From Hippophae tibetana (Eukaryota > Streptophyta > Magnoliopsida > Rosales > Elaeagnaceae), in assembly GCA_037013495.1 (NCBI GenBank), contig CM072810.1:50144843-50208842 (forward strand): a DNA stretch of 64,000 nt, given 5' to 3'. The translations under genes were made by a program, and so were the position numbers. This document shows, piece by piece, positions 24,657-37,100 of the stretch. Each line of letters opens with the position of its first letter. Within the stretch, counting starts at the first letter, position 1. The notes beneath the pieces were generated by a model. The model saw only the letters and a program-made list of their open reading frames with translations. It had not been told where the DNA came from and did no database searches.

Positions 24657-27624
24657 ATGCTAAATTTTTACTCTATTATCGAAACAACTATTATAATATA
24701 TCAAAATGAATCCCGTACCGATTCAAACAATCTGATTTGGCCCCAAAAAGGAACCACACTTTTGTACGCAAATTCCATCGTTTACATCATTTATCGAGGG
24801 CCTTAAGTGTTTGTCTCACAATTTCCGTTGTACTTACTTTCTATTTTTTTCAAAAGTGCCATAAAGAAGATTTTGGTGCAAACAAAGGGTTCTTTATTTA
24901 TGCATTCAATCAATATCTATGCTTCCAAAAAACAAATAAGGAAGAGAAAAAGAAAGGAGGTACTGTTCACATTTTAAAAAAGAATAAAACATTTGATAAA
25001 TCGCAATTTCAACCTTAAAAGATGATAACTTTTGACTCGGGTATTGAAACGACTATATTATTGTATGAAACCGAAGCTCTTAGCGATTCACACTATATGA
25101 GATGGCCTCAAATTTGGAATATCATTTTTGTACCTAAATTTCACCATTTACATCATTTATTGAGGGTTTTTAGTTTTTTGCCCACCATTTCCGTTGTACT
25201 TACTTTCGATTTTATTCAAAAGAGCCATAAAGGAGATATTGGTGCAAACAAAGGGTCCTTTATTTATGTGTTCAATCCCTATATATTCTTCCAAAAAAAA
25301 TGAGTGAAGCAAAAGGAAAAGGCTACTGTTCCCATTTAAAAAAGGAACAAAACATTTGATAAACCGGAGTTCCAACTTTAAACGACAATAAACTTTTACA
25401 TGCATATCGAGACAACTATCTTAATATATCAAAATGAAGCCCGTTCCGATTCAAAAATCTGATGTGGCCCCACAAAGGAACAACATTCTTGTACCCAAAT
25501 TCCATCGTTTGCATCATTTACCGAGTTTTTTAAGTTTTTGTCTCACCATTTCCGTTGTACTTACTTTCTATAATATTGAAAAGAGCCGTAAAGGAGATAT
25601 TTGTCCAAACAAATCGTTCTTTATTTATGTGTTAAATCAATATATATTCTTCCAAAAACAATATGAGAAAAGTGAAAGGAAAAGGCTATTGTTCCCATTT
25701 TAAAAAGGAACAAAACATTTGATAAATCGGAGTTCCAACATTAAAGGACGATAAATTTTTACTCTGTTATCGAAACAACTATTATAATATATCAAATTGA
25801 CACCCGTACCGATTCAAACAATCTGATTTGGCCCCACAAAGGAACCACATTTTTGTACCAAAATTCCATCGTTTACATCATTTACCGAGTGCTTTAAGTG
25901 TTTTTCTCACAATTTCCGTTGTACTTACTTTCTATTTTATGCAAAAGAGTCGTAAAGGAGATTTTGGTGCAAACAAAGGGTTCTTTATTTATGCGTTCAA
26001 TCAATATCTATGCTTACAAAGAAAAAATAAGGGAAGAGAAAAAGAAAGGAGGTACTGTTCACATTTTTAAAAAGAATAAAACATTTGATAAATCGCAATT
26101 TCAACTTTAAAAGATGATAACTTTTGACTCGGGTATTGAAACGACTATATTATTATATGAAACCGAAGCTCTTAGCGATTCACACAATATGAGATGGCCT
26201 CAAATTTGGAATATCATTTTTGCACCTAAATTTCACCATTTACATCATTTATTGAGGGTTTTTAGTTTTTTGCCCACCATTTTCGTTGTACTTACTTTCG
26301 ATTTTATTCAAAAGATCCGTAAAGGAGATATTGGTGCAAACAAAGGGTTCTTTATTTATGTGTTCAATACATATATATTCCTCCTAAAAAATGAGTAAAG
26401 AAAAAGGAAAAGGGTACTTTTCCCATTTAAAAAAGGAATAAAACATTTGATAAATCGGAGTTCTAACTTTAAACGACGATAAAATTTTACTTGCATATCG
26501 AGACAACTATTTTAATATATCAAAATGAAGCCCGGTCCGATTCAAAAAATCTGATGTGGCCCTACAAAGGAACCACAATTTTGTACCAAAATTCCATCGT
26601 TTACATCATTTACCGATGGTTTTAAGTGTTTGTCTCACCATTTCCGTTGTACTTACTTTCTATAATATTGAAAAGAGCCGTAAAGGAGATATTTGTTCAA
26701 ACAAATTGTTCTTTATTTATGTGTTAAATCAATATATATTCTTCAAAAAAAATATGAGAAAAGTGAAAGGAAAAGGCTATTGTTCCCATTTTAAAAAGGA
26801 ACAAAACATTTGATAAATCGGAATTCCAACATTAAAGGACGATAAATTTTTACTCTATTATCCAAACAACTATTATAATATATCAAATTGAAGCCCGTAC
26901 CGATTCAAACAATCTGATTTGGCCCCACAAAGGAACCACATTTTTGTACGCAAATTCCATCGTTTACATCATTTACCGAGTGCTTTAAGTGTTTGTCTCA
27001 GAATTTCCGTTGTACTTACTTTCTATTTTATTCAAAAGAGCCGTAAAGGAGATTTTGGTGCAAACATAGGGTTCTTTATTTATGCGTTCAATCAATATCT
27101 ATGCTTCCAAAGAAAAAATAAGGGAAGAGAAAAAGAGAGGAGGTATTGTTCACATTTTAAAAAAGAATAAATCATTTCATAAATCGCAATTTCAACTTTA
27201 AAAGATGATAACTTTTGACTCGGGTATTGAAACGACTATATTATTATATGAAACCGAAGCTCTTAGCGATTGACACAATATGAGATGGCCTCAAATTTGG
27301 AATATCTTTTTTGTACCTAAATTTCACCATTTACATCATTTATTGAGGCTTTTTGGTTTTTTGCCCAGCATTTCCGTTGTACTTACTTTCGATTTTATTC
27401 AAAAGATCCGTAAAGGAGATATTGGTGCAAAGAAAGGGTTCTTTATTTAAGTGTTCAATACATAAATATTCTTCGAAAAAAATTGAGTAAAGAAAAAGGA
27501 AAAAGCTACTGTTCCCATTTAAAAAAGGAAATAAACATTTGATAAATCGGAGTTCCAACTTTAAACGACGATAAACTTTCATTGCATATTGAGACAACTA
27601 TTTTAATATATCAAAATGAAGCCC
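24614..27624. repeat. Older segmental duplication, copy 2 (offset 4,364 bases)
   Basis: This is the partner of 20.25-23.26 kb. It ends where the B monomer after about 27.6 kb changes to a different variant (TTTTTGTACCC and GTCTAACC) from that at 23.28 kb. Its 3' part is itself inside the 3,274-base tandem duplication, so that duplication came later. Confidence 0.7.
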
Positions 27625-28758
27625 GTACCGATTCAAAAAATCTGATGTGGCCCCACAAAGGAACCACATTTTTGTACCCAAATTCCATCGTTTACATCAT
27701 TTACCGAGGGTTTTATGTGTTTGTCTAACCATTTCCGTTGTACTTACTTTCTATTATATTGAAAAGAGCCGTAAAGGAGATATTTGTCCAAACAAATTGT
27801 CCTTTATTTATGTGTTAAATCAATATATATTATTCCAAAAAAATATGAGAAAAGTGAAAGGAAAAGGCTATTGTTCATATTTTAAAAAGGAACAAAACAT
27901 GTGATAAATCGGTGTTCCAACTTTAAAGGACCAAATTTTTTTACTCTGTTATCGAAACAATTATTATAATATATCAAATTGAAGCCCGTACCGTTGCAAA
28001 CAATCTGATTTGGCCCCACAAAGGAACCCCATTTTTGTACGCAAATTCTATCGTTTACATCATTTACCGAGGGTTTTAGGTGTTTGTCTCACAATTTCCG
28101 TTGTACTTACTTTCTATTTTATTCAAAAGAGCCGTAAAGGAGATTTTGGTGCAAACAAAGGGTTCTTTATTTATGCGTTCAATCAATATCTATCCTTCCA
28201 AATACCAAATAAGGGAAGAGAAAAAGAAAGGAGGTACTGTTCACATTTTAAAAAAGAGAAAAACATTTGATAAATCGCAATTTCAACTTTAAAAGATGAT
28301 AACTTCTGACTCGGGTATTGAAACGACTATATTATTATATGAAACCGAAGCTCTTAGTGATTCACACAATATGAGATGACCTCAAATTTGGAAAATCATT
28401 TTTGTACCTAAATTTCACCATTTACATCATTTATTGAGGCTTTTTAGTTTTTTGCCCACCATTTCCGTTGTACTTACTTTCGATTTTATTCAAAAATCCG
28501 TAAAGGAGATATTGGTGCAAAGAAAGGGTACTTTATTTATGTGTTCAATACATATATATTCTTCCAAAAAAAATGAGTAAAGAAAAAGGAAAAGGGTATT
28601 GTTCCCATTTAAAAAAGGAACAAAACATTTGATAAATTGGAGTTCCAACTTTAAACGTCGATAAAATTTTACTTGCATATCGAGACAACTGTTTTAATAT
28701 ATCAAAATGAAGCCCATACCGATTCCAAAAATCTGATGTGGCCCCACAAAGGAACCAC
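25483..28758. repeat. 3,274-base tandem duplication (nine monomers), copy 1
   Basis: This block of three HORs is followed by a copy at an offset of 3,274 bases. The junction lies in a B monomer between about 28757 and 28761. Left of it the sequence matches the end of copy 2 (GGAACCACAT). Right of it the sequence matches the start of copy 1 (ATTCTTGTACCC). The junction is therefore a seamless, in-register fusion of two B monomers. Confidence 0.87.
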
Positions 28759-31700
28759 ATTCTTGTACCCAAATTCCATCGTTTGCATCATTTACCGAGT
28801 TTTTTAAGTTTTTGTCTCACCATTTCCGTTGTACTTACTTTCTATAATATTGAAAAGAGCCGTAAAGGAGATATTTGTCCAAACAGATCGTTCTTTATTT
28901 ATGTGTTAAATCAATATATATTCTTCCAAAAACAATATGAGAAAAGTGAAAGGAAAAGGCTATTGTTCCCATTTTAAAAAGGAACAAAACATTTGATAAA
29001 TCGGAGTTCCAACATTAAAGGACGATAAATTTTTACTCTGTTATCGAAACAACTATTATAATATATCAAATTGACACCCGTACCGATTCAAACAATCTGA
29101 TTTGGCCCCACAAAGGAACCACATTTTTGTACCAAAATTCCATCGTTTACATCATTTACCGAGTGCTTTAAGTGTTTGTCTCACAATTTCCGTTGTACTT
29201 ACTTTCTATTTTATGCAAAAGAGTCGTAAAGGAGATTTTGGTGCAAACAAAGGGTTCTTTATTTATGCGTTCAATCAATATCTATGCTTACAAAGAAAAA
29301 ATAAGGGAAGAGAAAAAGAAAGGAGGTACTGTTCACATTTTTAAAAAGAATAAAACATTTGATAAATCGCAATTTCAACTTTAAAAGATGATAACTTTTG
29401 ACTCGGGTATTGAAACGACTATATTATTATATGAAACCGAAGCTCTTAGCGATTCACACAATATGAGATGGCCTCAAATTTGGAATATCATTTTTGCACC
29501 TAAATTTCACCATTTACATCATTTATTGAGGGTTTTTAGTTTTTTGCCCACCATTTTCGTTGTACTTACTTTCGATTTTATTCAAAAGATCCGTAAAGGA
29601 GATATTGGTGCAAACAAAGGGTTCTTTATTTATGTGTTCAATACATATATATTCCTCCTAAAAAATGAGTAAAGAAAAAGGAAAAGGGTACTTTTCCCAT
29701 TTAAAAAAGGAATAAAACATTTGATAAATCGGAGTTCTAACTTTAAACGACGATAAAATTTTACTTGCATATCGAGACAACTATTTTAATATATCAAAAT
29801 GAAGCCCGGTCCGATTCAAAAAATCTGATGTGGCCCTACAAAGGAACCACAATTTTGTACCAAAATTCCATCGTTTACATCATTTACCGATGGTTTTAAG
29901 TGTTTGTCTCACCATTTCCGTTGTACTTACTTTCTATAATATTGAAAAGAGCCGTAAAGGAGATATTTGTTCAAACAAATTGTTCTTTATTTATGTGTTA
30001 AATCAATATATATTCTTCAAAAAAAATATGAGAAAAGTGAAAGGAAAAGGCTATTGTTCCCATTTTAAAAAGGAACAAAACATTTGATAAATCGGAATTC
30101 CAACATTAAAGGACGATAAATTTTTACTCTATTATCCAAACAACTATTATAATATATCAAATTGAAGCCCGTACCGATTCAAACAATCTGATTTGGCCCC
30201 ACAAAGGAACCACATTTTTGTACGCAAATTCCATCGTTTACATCATTTACCGAGTGCTTTAAGTGTTTGTCTCAGAATTTCCGTTGTACTTACTTTCTAT
30301 TTTATTCAAAAGAGCCGTAAAGGAGATTTTGGTGCAAACATAGGGTTCTTTATTTATGCGTTCAATCAATATCTATGCTTCCAAAGAAAAAATAAGGGAA
30401 GAGAAAAAGAGAGGAGGTATTGTTCACATTTTAAAAAAGAATAAATCATTTCATAAATCGCAATTTCAACTTTAAAAGATGATAACTTTTGACTCGGGTA
30501 TTGAAACGACTATATTATTATATGAAACCGAAGCTCTTAGCGATTGACACAATATGAGATGGCCTCAAATTTGGAATATCTTTTTTGTACCTAAATTTCA
30601 CCATTTACATCATTTATTGAGGCTTTTTGGTTTTTTGCCCAGCATTTCCGTTGTACTTACTTTCGATTTTATTCAAAAGATCCGTAAAGGAGATATTGGT
30701 GCAAAGAAAGGGTTCTTTATTTAAGTGTTCAATACATAAATATTCTTCGAAAAAAATTGAGTAAAGAAAAAGGAAAAAGCTACTGTTCCCATTTAAAAAA
30801 GGAAATAAACATTTGATAAATCGGAGTTCCAACTTTAAACGACGATAAACTTTCATTGCATATTGAGACAACTATTTTAATATATCAAAATGAAGCCCGT
30901 ACCGATTCAAAAAATCTGATGTGGCCCCACAAAGGAACCACATTTTTGTACCCAAATTCCATCGTTTACATCATTTACCGAGGGTTTTATGTGTTTGTCT
31001 AACCATTTCCGTTGTACTTACTTTCTATTATATTGAAAAGAGCCGTAAAGGAGATATTTGTCCAAACAAATTGTCCTTTATTTATGTGTTAAATCAATAT
31101 ATATTATTCCAAAAAAATATGAGAAAAGTGAAAGGAAAAGGCTATTGTTCATATTTTAAAAAGGAACAAAACATGTGATAAATCGGTGTTCCAACTTTAA
31201 AGGACCAAATTTTTTTACTCTGTTATCGAAACAATTATTATAATATATCAAATTGAAGCCCGTACCGTTGCAAACAATCTGATTTGGCCCCACAAAGGAA
31301 CCCCATTTTTGTACGCAAATTCTATCGTTTACATCATTTACCGAGGGTTTTAGGTGTTTGTCTCACAATTTCCGTTGTACTTACTTTCTATTTTATTCAA
31401 AAGAGCCGTAAAGGAGATTTTGGTGCAAACAAAGGGTTCTTTATTTATGCGTTCAATCAATATCTATCCTTCCAAATACCAAATAAGGGAAGAGAAAAAG
31501 AAAGGAGGTACTGTTCACATTTTAAAAAAGAGAAAAACATTTGATAAATCGCAATTTCAACTTTAAAAGATGATAACTTCTGACTCGGGTATTGAAACGA
31601 CTATATTATTATATGAAACCGAAGCTCTTAGTGATTCACACAATATGAGATGACCTCAAATTTGGAAAATCATTTTTGTACCTAAATTTCACCATTTACA

Positions 31701-32034
31701 TCATTTATTGAGGCTTTTTAGTTTTTTGCCCACCATTTCCGTTGTACTTACTTTCGATTTTATTCAAAAATCCGTAAAGGAGATATTGGTGCAAAGAAAG
31801 GGTACTTTATTTATGTGTTCAATACATATATATTCTTCCAAAAAAAATGAGTAAAGAAAAAGGAAAAGGGTATTGTTCCCATTTAAAAAAGGAACAAAAC
31901 ATTTGATAAATTGGAGTTCCAACTTTAAACGTCGATAAAATTTTACTTGCATATCGAGACAACTGTTTTAATATATCAAAATGAAGCCCATACCGATTCC
32001 AAAAATCTGATGTGGCCCCACAAAGGAACCACAT
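28759..32034. repeat. 3,274-base tandem duplication (nine monomers), copy 2
   Basis: It is nearly identical to the preceding block. I noticed only a few substitutions, for example AACAGATCG near 28,884 against AACAAATCG, and TGTTTGTCTC near 29,172 against TGTTTTTCTC. Both copies share the A monomer variant GATTGACACAATATGAG and the two-base deletion ATTCAAAAATCCG. After about 32,035 the sequence departs from the pattern. Confidence 0.87.
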
Positions 32035-33024
32035 TTTTGTACCCAAATTCCATCGTTTACATCATTTACCGAGGGTTTTAAGTGTTTGTCTAACCATTTC
32101 CGTTGTACTTACTTTCTATTATATTGAAAAGAGCCGTAAAGGAGATATTTGTAGAAACAAATTGTTCTTTATTTATGAGTTAAATCAATATATATTATTC
32201 CAAAAAATTATGAGAAAAGTGAAAGGAAAAGGCTATTGTTCGTATTTTAAAAAGGAACAAAACATGTGATAAATCGGTGTTCCAAATTTAAAGGACGAAA
32301 TTTTTTTACTCTGTTATCGAAACAACTATTATAATAAATCAAATTGAAGCCCGTACCGATTCAAACAATCTGATTTGGCCCCACAAAAGAACCACATTTT
32401 TGTACGCAAATTCCATCGTTTACATCATTTACCGAGGGTTTTAAGTGTTTGTCTAACCATTTCTGTTGTACTTACTTTCTATTATATTGAAAAGAGCTGT
32501 AAAGGAGATATTTGTCCAAAAGAAATTGTTCTTTATTTATGAGTTAAATCAATATATATTATTCCAAAATATTATGAGAAAAGTGAAAGGAAAAGGCTAT
32601 TGTTCATATTTTAAAAAGGAACAAAACATGTGATAAATCGGTGTTCCAAATTTAAAGGATGAAATTTTTTTACTCTGTTATCGAAACAACTATTATAATA
32701 TATCAAATTGAAGCCCGTACCGATTCAAACAATCTGATTTGGCCCCACAAAAGAACCCCATTTTTGTACGCAAATTCCATCGTTTACATCATTTACCGTG
32801 GGTCTTAAGTGTTTGTCTCACAATTTCCATTGTACTTAATTTCTATTTTCTTCCAAAGAGCCGTAAAGGAGATTTTGGTGCAAACAAAGGGTTCTATATT
32901 TATGCCTTCAATCAATATCTATGCTTCCAAATAACAAATAAGGGAAGAGAAAAAGAAAGGAGGTACTGTTCACATTTTAAAAAAGAGAAAAACATTTGAT
33001 AAATCGCAATTTCAACTTTAAAAG
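31570..33024. repeat. Tetrameric HOR (A, B, C/B hybrid, C), 1,455 bases
   Basis: This is the only four-monomer unit in the window. Its members are A 31570-31931, B 31932-32294, a C/B hybrid 32295-32658 and C 32659-33024. The extra monomer explains the 1,455-base spacing between A starts, about one monomer more than normal. Confidence 0.9.
32295..32658. repeat. C/B hybrid monomer (C first half, B second half)
   Basis: The first part has the C marks CAAATTGAAGCCCGTACC, CTGATTTGGCCCC and TACGCAAATTCC. The second part has the B marks GTCTAACC, TTATATTGAAAAGAG, TTTGTCCAAAAG and GTTAAATC. The exchange lies between about 32411 and 32453. Its B tail (TTTCTGTTGTAC, CAAAAGAAATTG, CCAAAATATTATG) matches the B monomer at 34482-34845, which names the likely donor lineage. 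Confidence 0.88.
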
Positions 33025-34116
33025 ATGATAACATTTGACTCGGGTATTGAAACGACTATATTATTATATGAAACCGATGCTCCTAGTGATTAACACAATA
33101 TGATATGGCCTCAAATTTGGAATATCATTTTTCTACCTAAATTTCACCATTTACATAATTTATTGAGGCTTTTTAGTTTTTTGCTCACCATTTCCGTTGT
33201 ACTTACTTTCGATTTTATTCAAAATAGCCGTAAAGGAGATATTGGTGCAAAGAAAGGGTACTTTATTTATGTGTTCAATACATATATATTCTTCCGAAAA
33301 AAATGAGTAAAGAAAATGGAAAAGGGTATTGTTCCCATTTAAAAAAGGAACAAAACATTTGCTAAATTGGAGTTCCAACTTTAAACGATGATAAAATTTT
33401 ACTTGCATATCGAGACAACTATTTTAATATATCAAAATGAAGCCCGTACCGATTCCAAAAATCTGATGTGGCCTCACAAAGGAACCACATTTTTGTACCC
33501 AAATTCCATCGTTTACATCATTTACCGAGAGTTTTAAGTGTTTGTCTAACCATTTCCGTTGTACTTACTTTCTATTATATTGAAAAGAGCCGTAAAGGAG
33601 ATATTTGTCCAAATAAATTGTTCTTTATTTATGAGTTAAATCAATATATATTATTCCAAAAAAATATGTGAAAAGTGAAAGGAAAAGGCTATTGTTCATA
33701 TTTTAAAAAGGAACACAACATGTGATAAATCGGTGTTCCAACTTTAAAGGACGATAAAATTTTACTTGCATATCGAGACAACTATTTTAATATATCAAAA
33801 TGAAGCCCGTACCGATTCAAAAAATCTGATGTGGCCCCACAAAGGAACCACATTTTTGTACGCAAATTCCATCGTTTACATCATTTACCGAGGGTTTTAG
33901 GTGTTTGTCTCACAATTTCCGTTGTACTTACTTTCTATTTTATTCAAAAGAGCCGTAAAGGAGATTTTGGTGCAAACAAAGGGTTCCTTATTTATGCGTT
34001 CAATCAATATCTATGCTTCCAAATAACAAATAAGGGAAGAGAAAAAGAAAGGAAGTACTGTTCACATTTTAAAAAAGAATAAAACATTTGATAAATCGCA
34101 ATTTCAACTTTAAAAG
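33025..34116. repeat. HOR with a B/C hybrid in the C position
   Basis: The unit has three monomers and normal length: A 33025-33387, B 33388-33750, then a hybrid at 33751-34116 that replaces C. The hybrid starts as B (TTGCATATCGAGAC, ATCAAAATGAAGCCC, CTGATGTGGCC) and ends as C (TACGCAAATTCC, CTCACAATTTCC, GATTTTGGTGC). The exchange lies between about 33835 and 33860. Confidence 0.88.
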
Positions 34117-37100
34117 ATGATAACATTTGACTCGGCTATTGAAACGACTATATTATTAAATGAAACCGAAGCTCTTACTTATTCACACAATATGAGATGG
34201 CCTCAAATTTGGAATATCATTTTTCTACCTAAATTTCACCATTTACATAATTTATTGAGGCTTTTTAGTTTTTTGCTCACCATTTCCGTTGTACTTACTT
34301 TCGATTTTATTTAAAAGATCCATAAAGGAGATATTGGTGAAAAGAAAGGGTTCTTTATTTATGTGTTCAATACATATATATTCTTCCAAAAAAAATGAGT
34401 AAAGAAAAAGGAAAAGGCTACTGTTCCCATTTAAAAAAGGAAAAAAAAACATTTGATAAATCGGAGTTCCAACTTTAAACGATGATAAACTTTTACTTGC
34501 ATATCGAGACAACTATTTTAATATATCAAAATGAAGCTCGTACCGATTCAAAAAATCTGATGTGGTACCACAAAGGAACAACATTTTTGTACCCAAATTC
34601 CATCGTTTACATCATTTACCGAGGGTTTTAAGTGTTTGTCTAACCATTTCTGTTGTACTTACTTTCTATTATATTGAAAAGAGCCGTAAAGGAGATATTT
34701 GTCCAAAAGAAATTGTTCTTTATTTATGAGTTAAATCAATATATATTATTCCAAAATATTATGAGAAAAGTGAAAGGAAAAGGCTATTGTTCATATTTTA
34801 AAAAGGAACAAAACATGTGATAAATCGGTGTTCCAAATTTAAAGGATGAAAATTTTTTACTCTGTTATCGAAACAACTATTATAATATATCAAATTGAAG
34901 CCCGTACCGATTCAAACAATCAGATTTGGCCCCACAAAAGAACCCCATTTTTGTACGCAAATTCCATCGTTTACATCATTTACCGTGGGTCTTAAGTGTT
35001 TGTCTCACAATTTCCATTGTACTTAATTTCTATTTTATTCAAAAGAGCCGTAAAGGAGATTTTGGTGCAAACAAAGGGTTCTTTATTTATGCCTACAATC
35101 AATATATATGCTTCCCAATAACAAATAAGGGAAGAGAAAAAGAAAGGAGGTACTGTTCAAATTTTAAAAAAGAATAAAACATTTGATAAATCGTAATTTC
35201 AACTTTAAAAGATGATAACTTTTGACTCGGGTATTGAAATGACTATATTATTATTTGAAACCGAAGCTCTTAGTGATTCACACAATATGAGATGGCCTCA
35301 AATTTGGAATATCATTTTTGTACCTAAATTTCACCATTTACATCATTTATTCAGGCATTTTAGTTTTTTGCCCACCATTTCCGTTGTACTTACTTTCGAT
35401 TTTATTCAAAAGATCTGTAAAGAGATATTGGTGCGAACAAAGGGTCCTTTATTTATGTGTTCAATCCCTATATATTCTTCTAAAAAAAATGAGTAAACAA
35501 AAAGGAAAAGGGTACTGTTCCCATTTAAAAAAGGAACAAAACATTTGATAAATCGGAGTTCTAACTTTAAACGACGATAAAATTTTACTTGCATATCGAG
35601 ACAACTATTTTAATATATCAAAATGAAGCCCGTACCGATTCCAAAAATCTGATATGGCCCCACAAAGGAACCACATTTTTGTACCCAAATTCCATCGTTT
35701 ACATCATTTACCGAGGGTTTTATGTGTTTGTCTCACCATTTCCGTTGTACTTACTTTCTATTATATTGAAAAGAGCCGTAAAGAAGATATTTGTCCAAAC
35801 AAATTGTTCCTTATTTATGTGTTAAATCAATATATATTATTCCAAAAAAAATATGAGAAAAGTGAAAGGAAAAGGTTATTGTTCATATTTTAAAAAGGAA
35901 CAAAACATGTTATAAATCGGTGTTCCAACTATAAAGGACGAAATATTTTTACTCTGTTATCGAAACAACTATTATAATATATCAAATTGAAGCCCGTACC
36001 GTTTCAAACAATCTGATTTGGCCCCACAAAGGAACCCCATTTTTGTACGCAAATTCTATCGTTTACATCATTTACCGAGGGTTTTAAGTGTTTGTCTCAC
36101 AATTTCCGTTGTACTTAATTTTATTTTATTCAAAAGAGTCGTAAAGGAGATTTTGGTGCAAACAAAGGGTTCTTTATTTATGCGTTCAATCCATATCTAT
36201 GCTTCCAAATAACAAATAAGGGAAGAGAAAAAGAAAGGAGGCACTGTTCACATTTTAAAAAAGAGAAAAACATTTGATAAATCGCAATTTCAACTTTAAA
36301 AGATGATAACTTTTGACTCGGGTATTGAAACGACTATATTATTATTTGAAACCGAACCTCTTAGTGATTCACACAATATGAGATGGCCTCAAATTTGGAA
36401 TATCAATTTTGTACCTAAATTTGACAATTTACATCATTTATTGAGTGTTTTTAGTTTTGTGCACACCATTTCCGTTGTACTTACTTTCGATTTTATTCAA
36501 AAGATCCGTAAAGGAGATATTGGTGCAAAGAAAGAGTTCTTTATTTATGTGTTCAACACATATATATTCTTCCAAAAAAAATGAGTAAAGAAAAAGGAAA
36601 AAGCTACTGTTCCCATTTAAAAAAGGAACAAAACATTTGATAAATCGGAGTTCCAACTTTAAACGATGATAAAATTTTACTTGCATATCGAGACAACTAT
36701 TTTAATATATCAAAATGAAGCCCGTACCGATTCAAAAAATCTGATGTGGCCCCACAAAGGAACCACATTTTGGTACCCAAATTCCATCGTTTACATCATT
36801 TATCGAGGGTTTTAAGTGTTTGTCTAACCATTTCCGTTGTACTTACTTTCTATTATATTGAAAAGAGCCGTAAAGGAGATATTTGTCCAAACAAATTGTT
36901 CCTTATTTATGTGTTAAATCAATATATATTATTCCAAAAAAAATATGAGAAAAGTGAAAGGAAAAGGTTATTGTTCATATTTTAAAAAGGAACAAAACAT
37001 GTTATAAATCGGTGTTCCAACTATAAAGGACGAAATATTTTTACTCTGTTATCGAAACAACTATTATAATATATCAAATTGAAGCCCGTACCGTTTCAAA

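Larger units (their letters stand above)
16292..25021. repeat. Eight trimeric HORs (starts 16292 to 23933)
   Basis: The starts are 16292, 17382, 18475, 19567, 20658, 21750, 22841 and 23933, spaced 1,089-1,093 bases. The B-plus-C module with GTCCAAACAAATCG in B and a TTTTTTTCAAAAGTGCC C monomer occurs near 11,275-11,900 and again near 18,918-19,540 and 23,284-23,905, with very few differences. One C copy near 20,370 has GATTTTTTCCCAAAAAGG in place of GATTTGGCCCCAAAAAGG. Confidence 0.9.

Noticed and set aside
28545..32046. Two 75-codon minus-strand frames (28545-28772 and 31819-32046) as a duplicated gene
   Set aside because: They are the same monomer positions in the two copies of the 3,274-base duplication. 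The frame opens only because of local indels, and other copies of the same monomers do not keep it.
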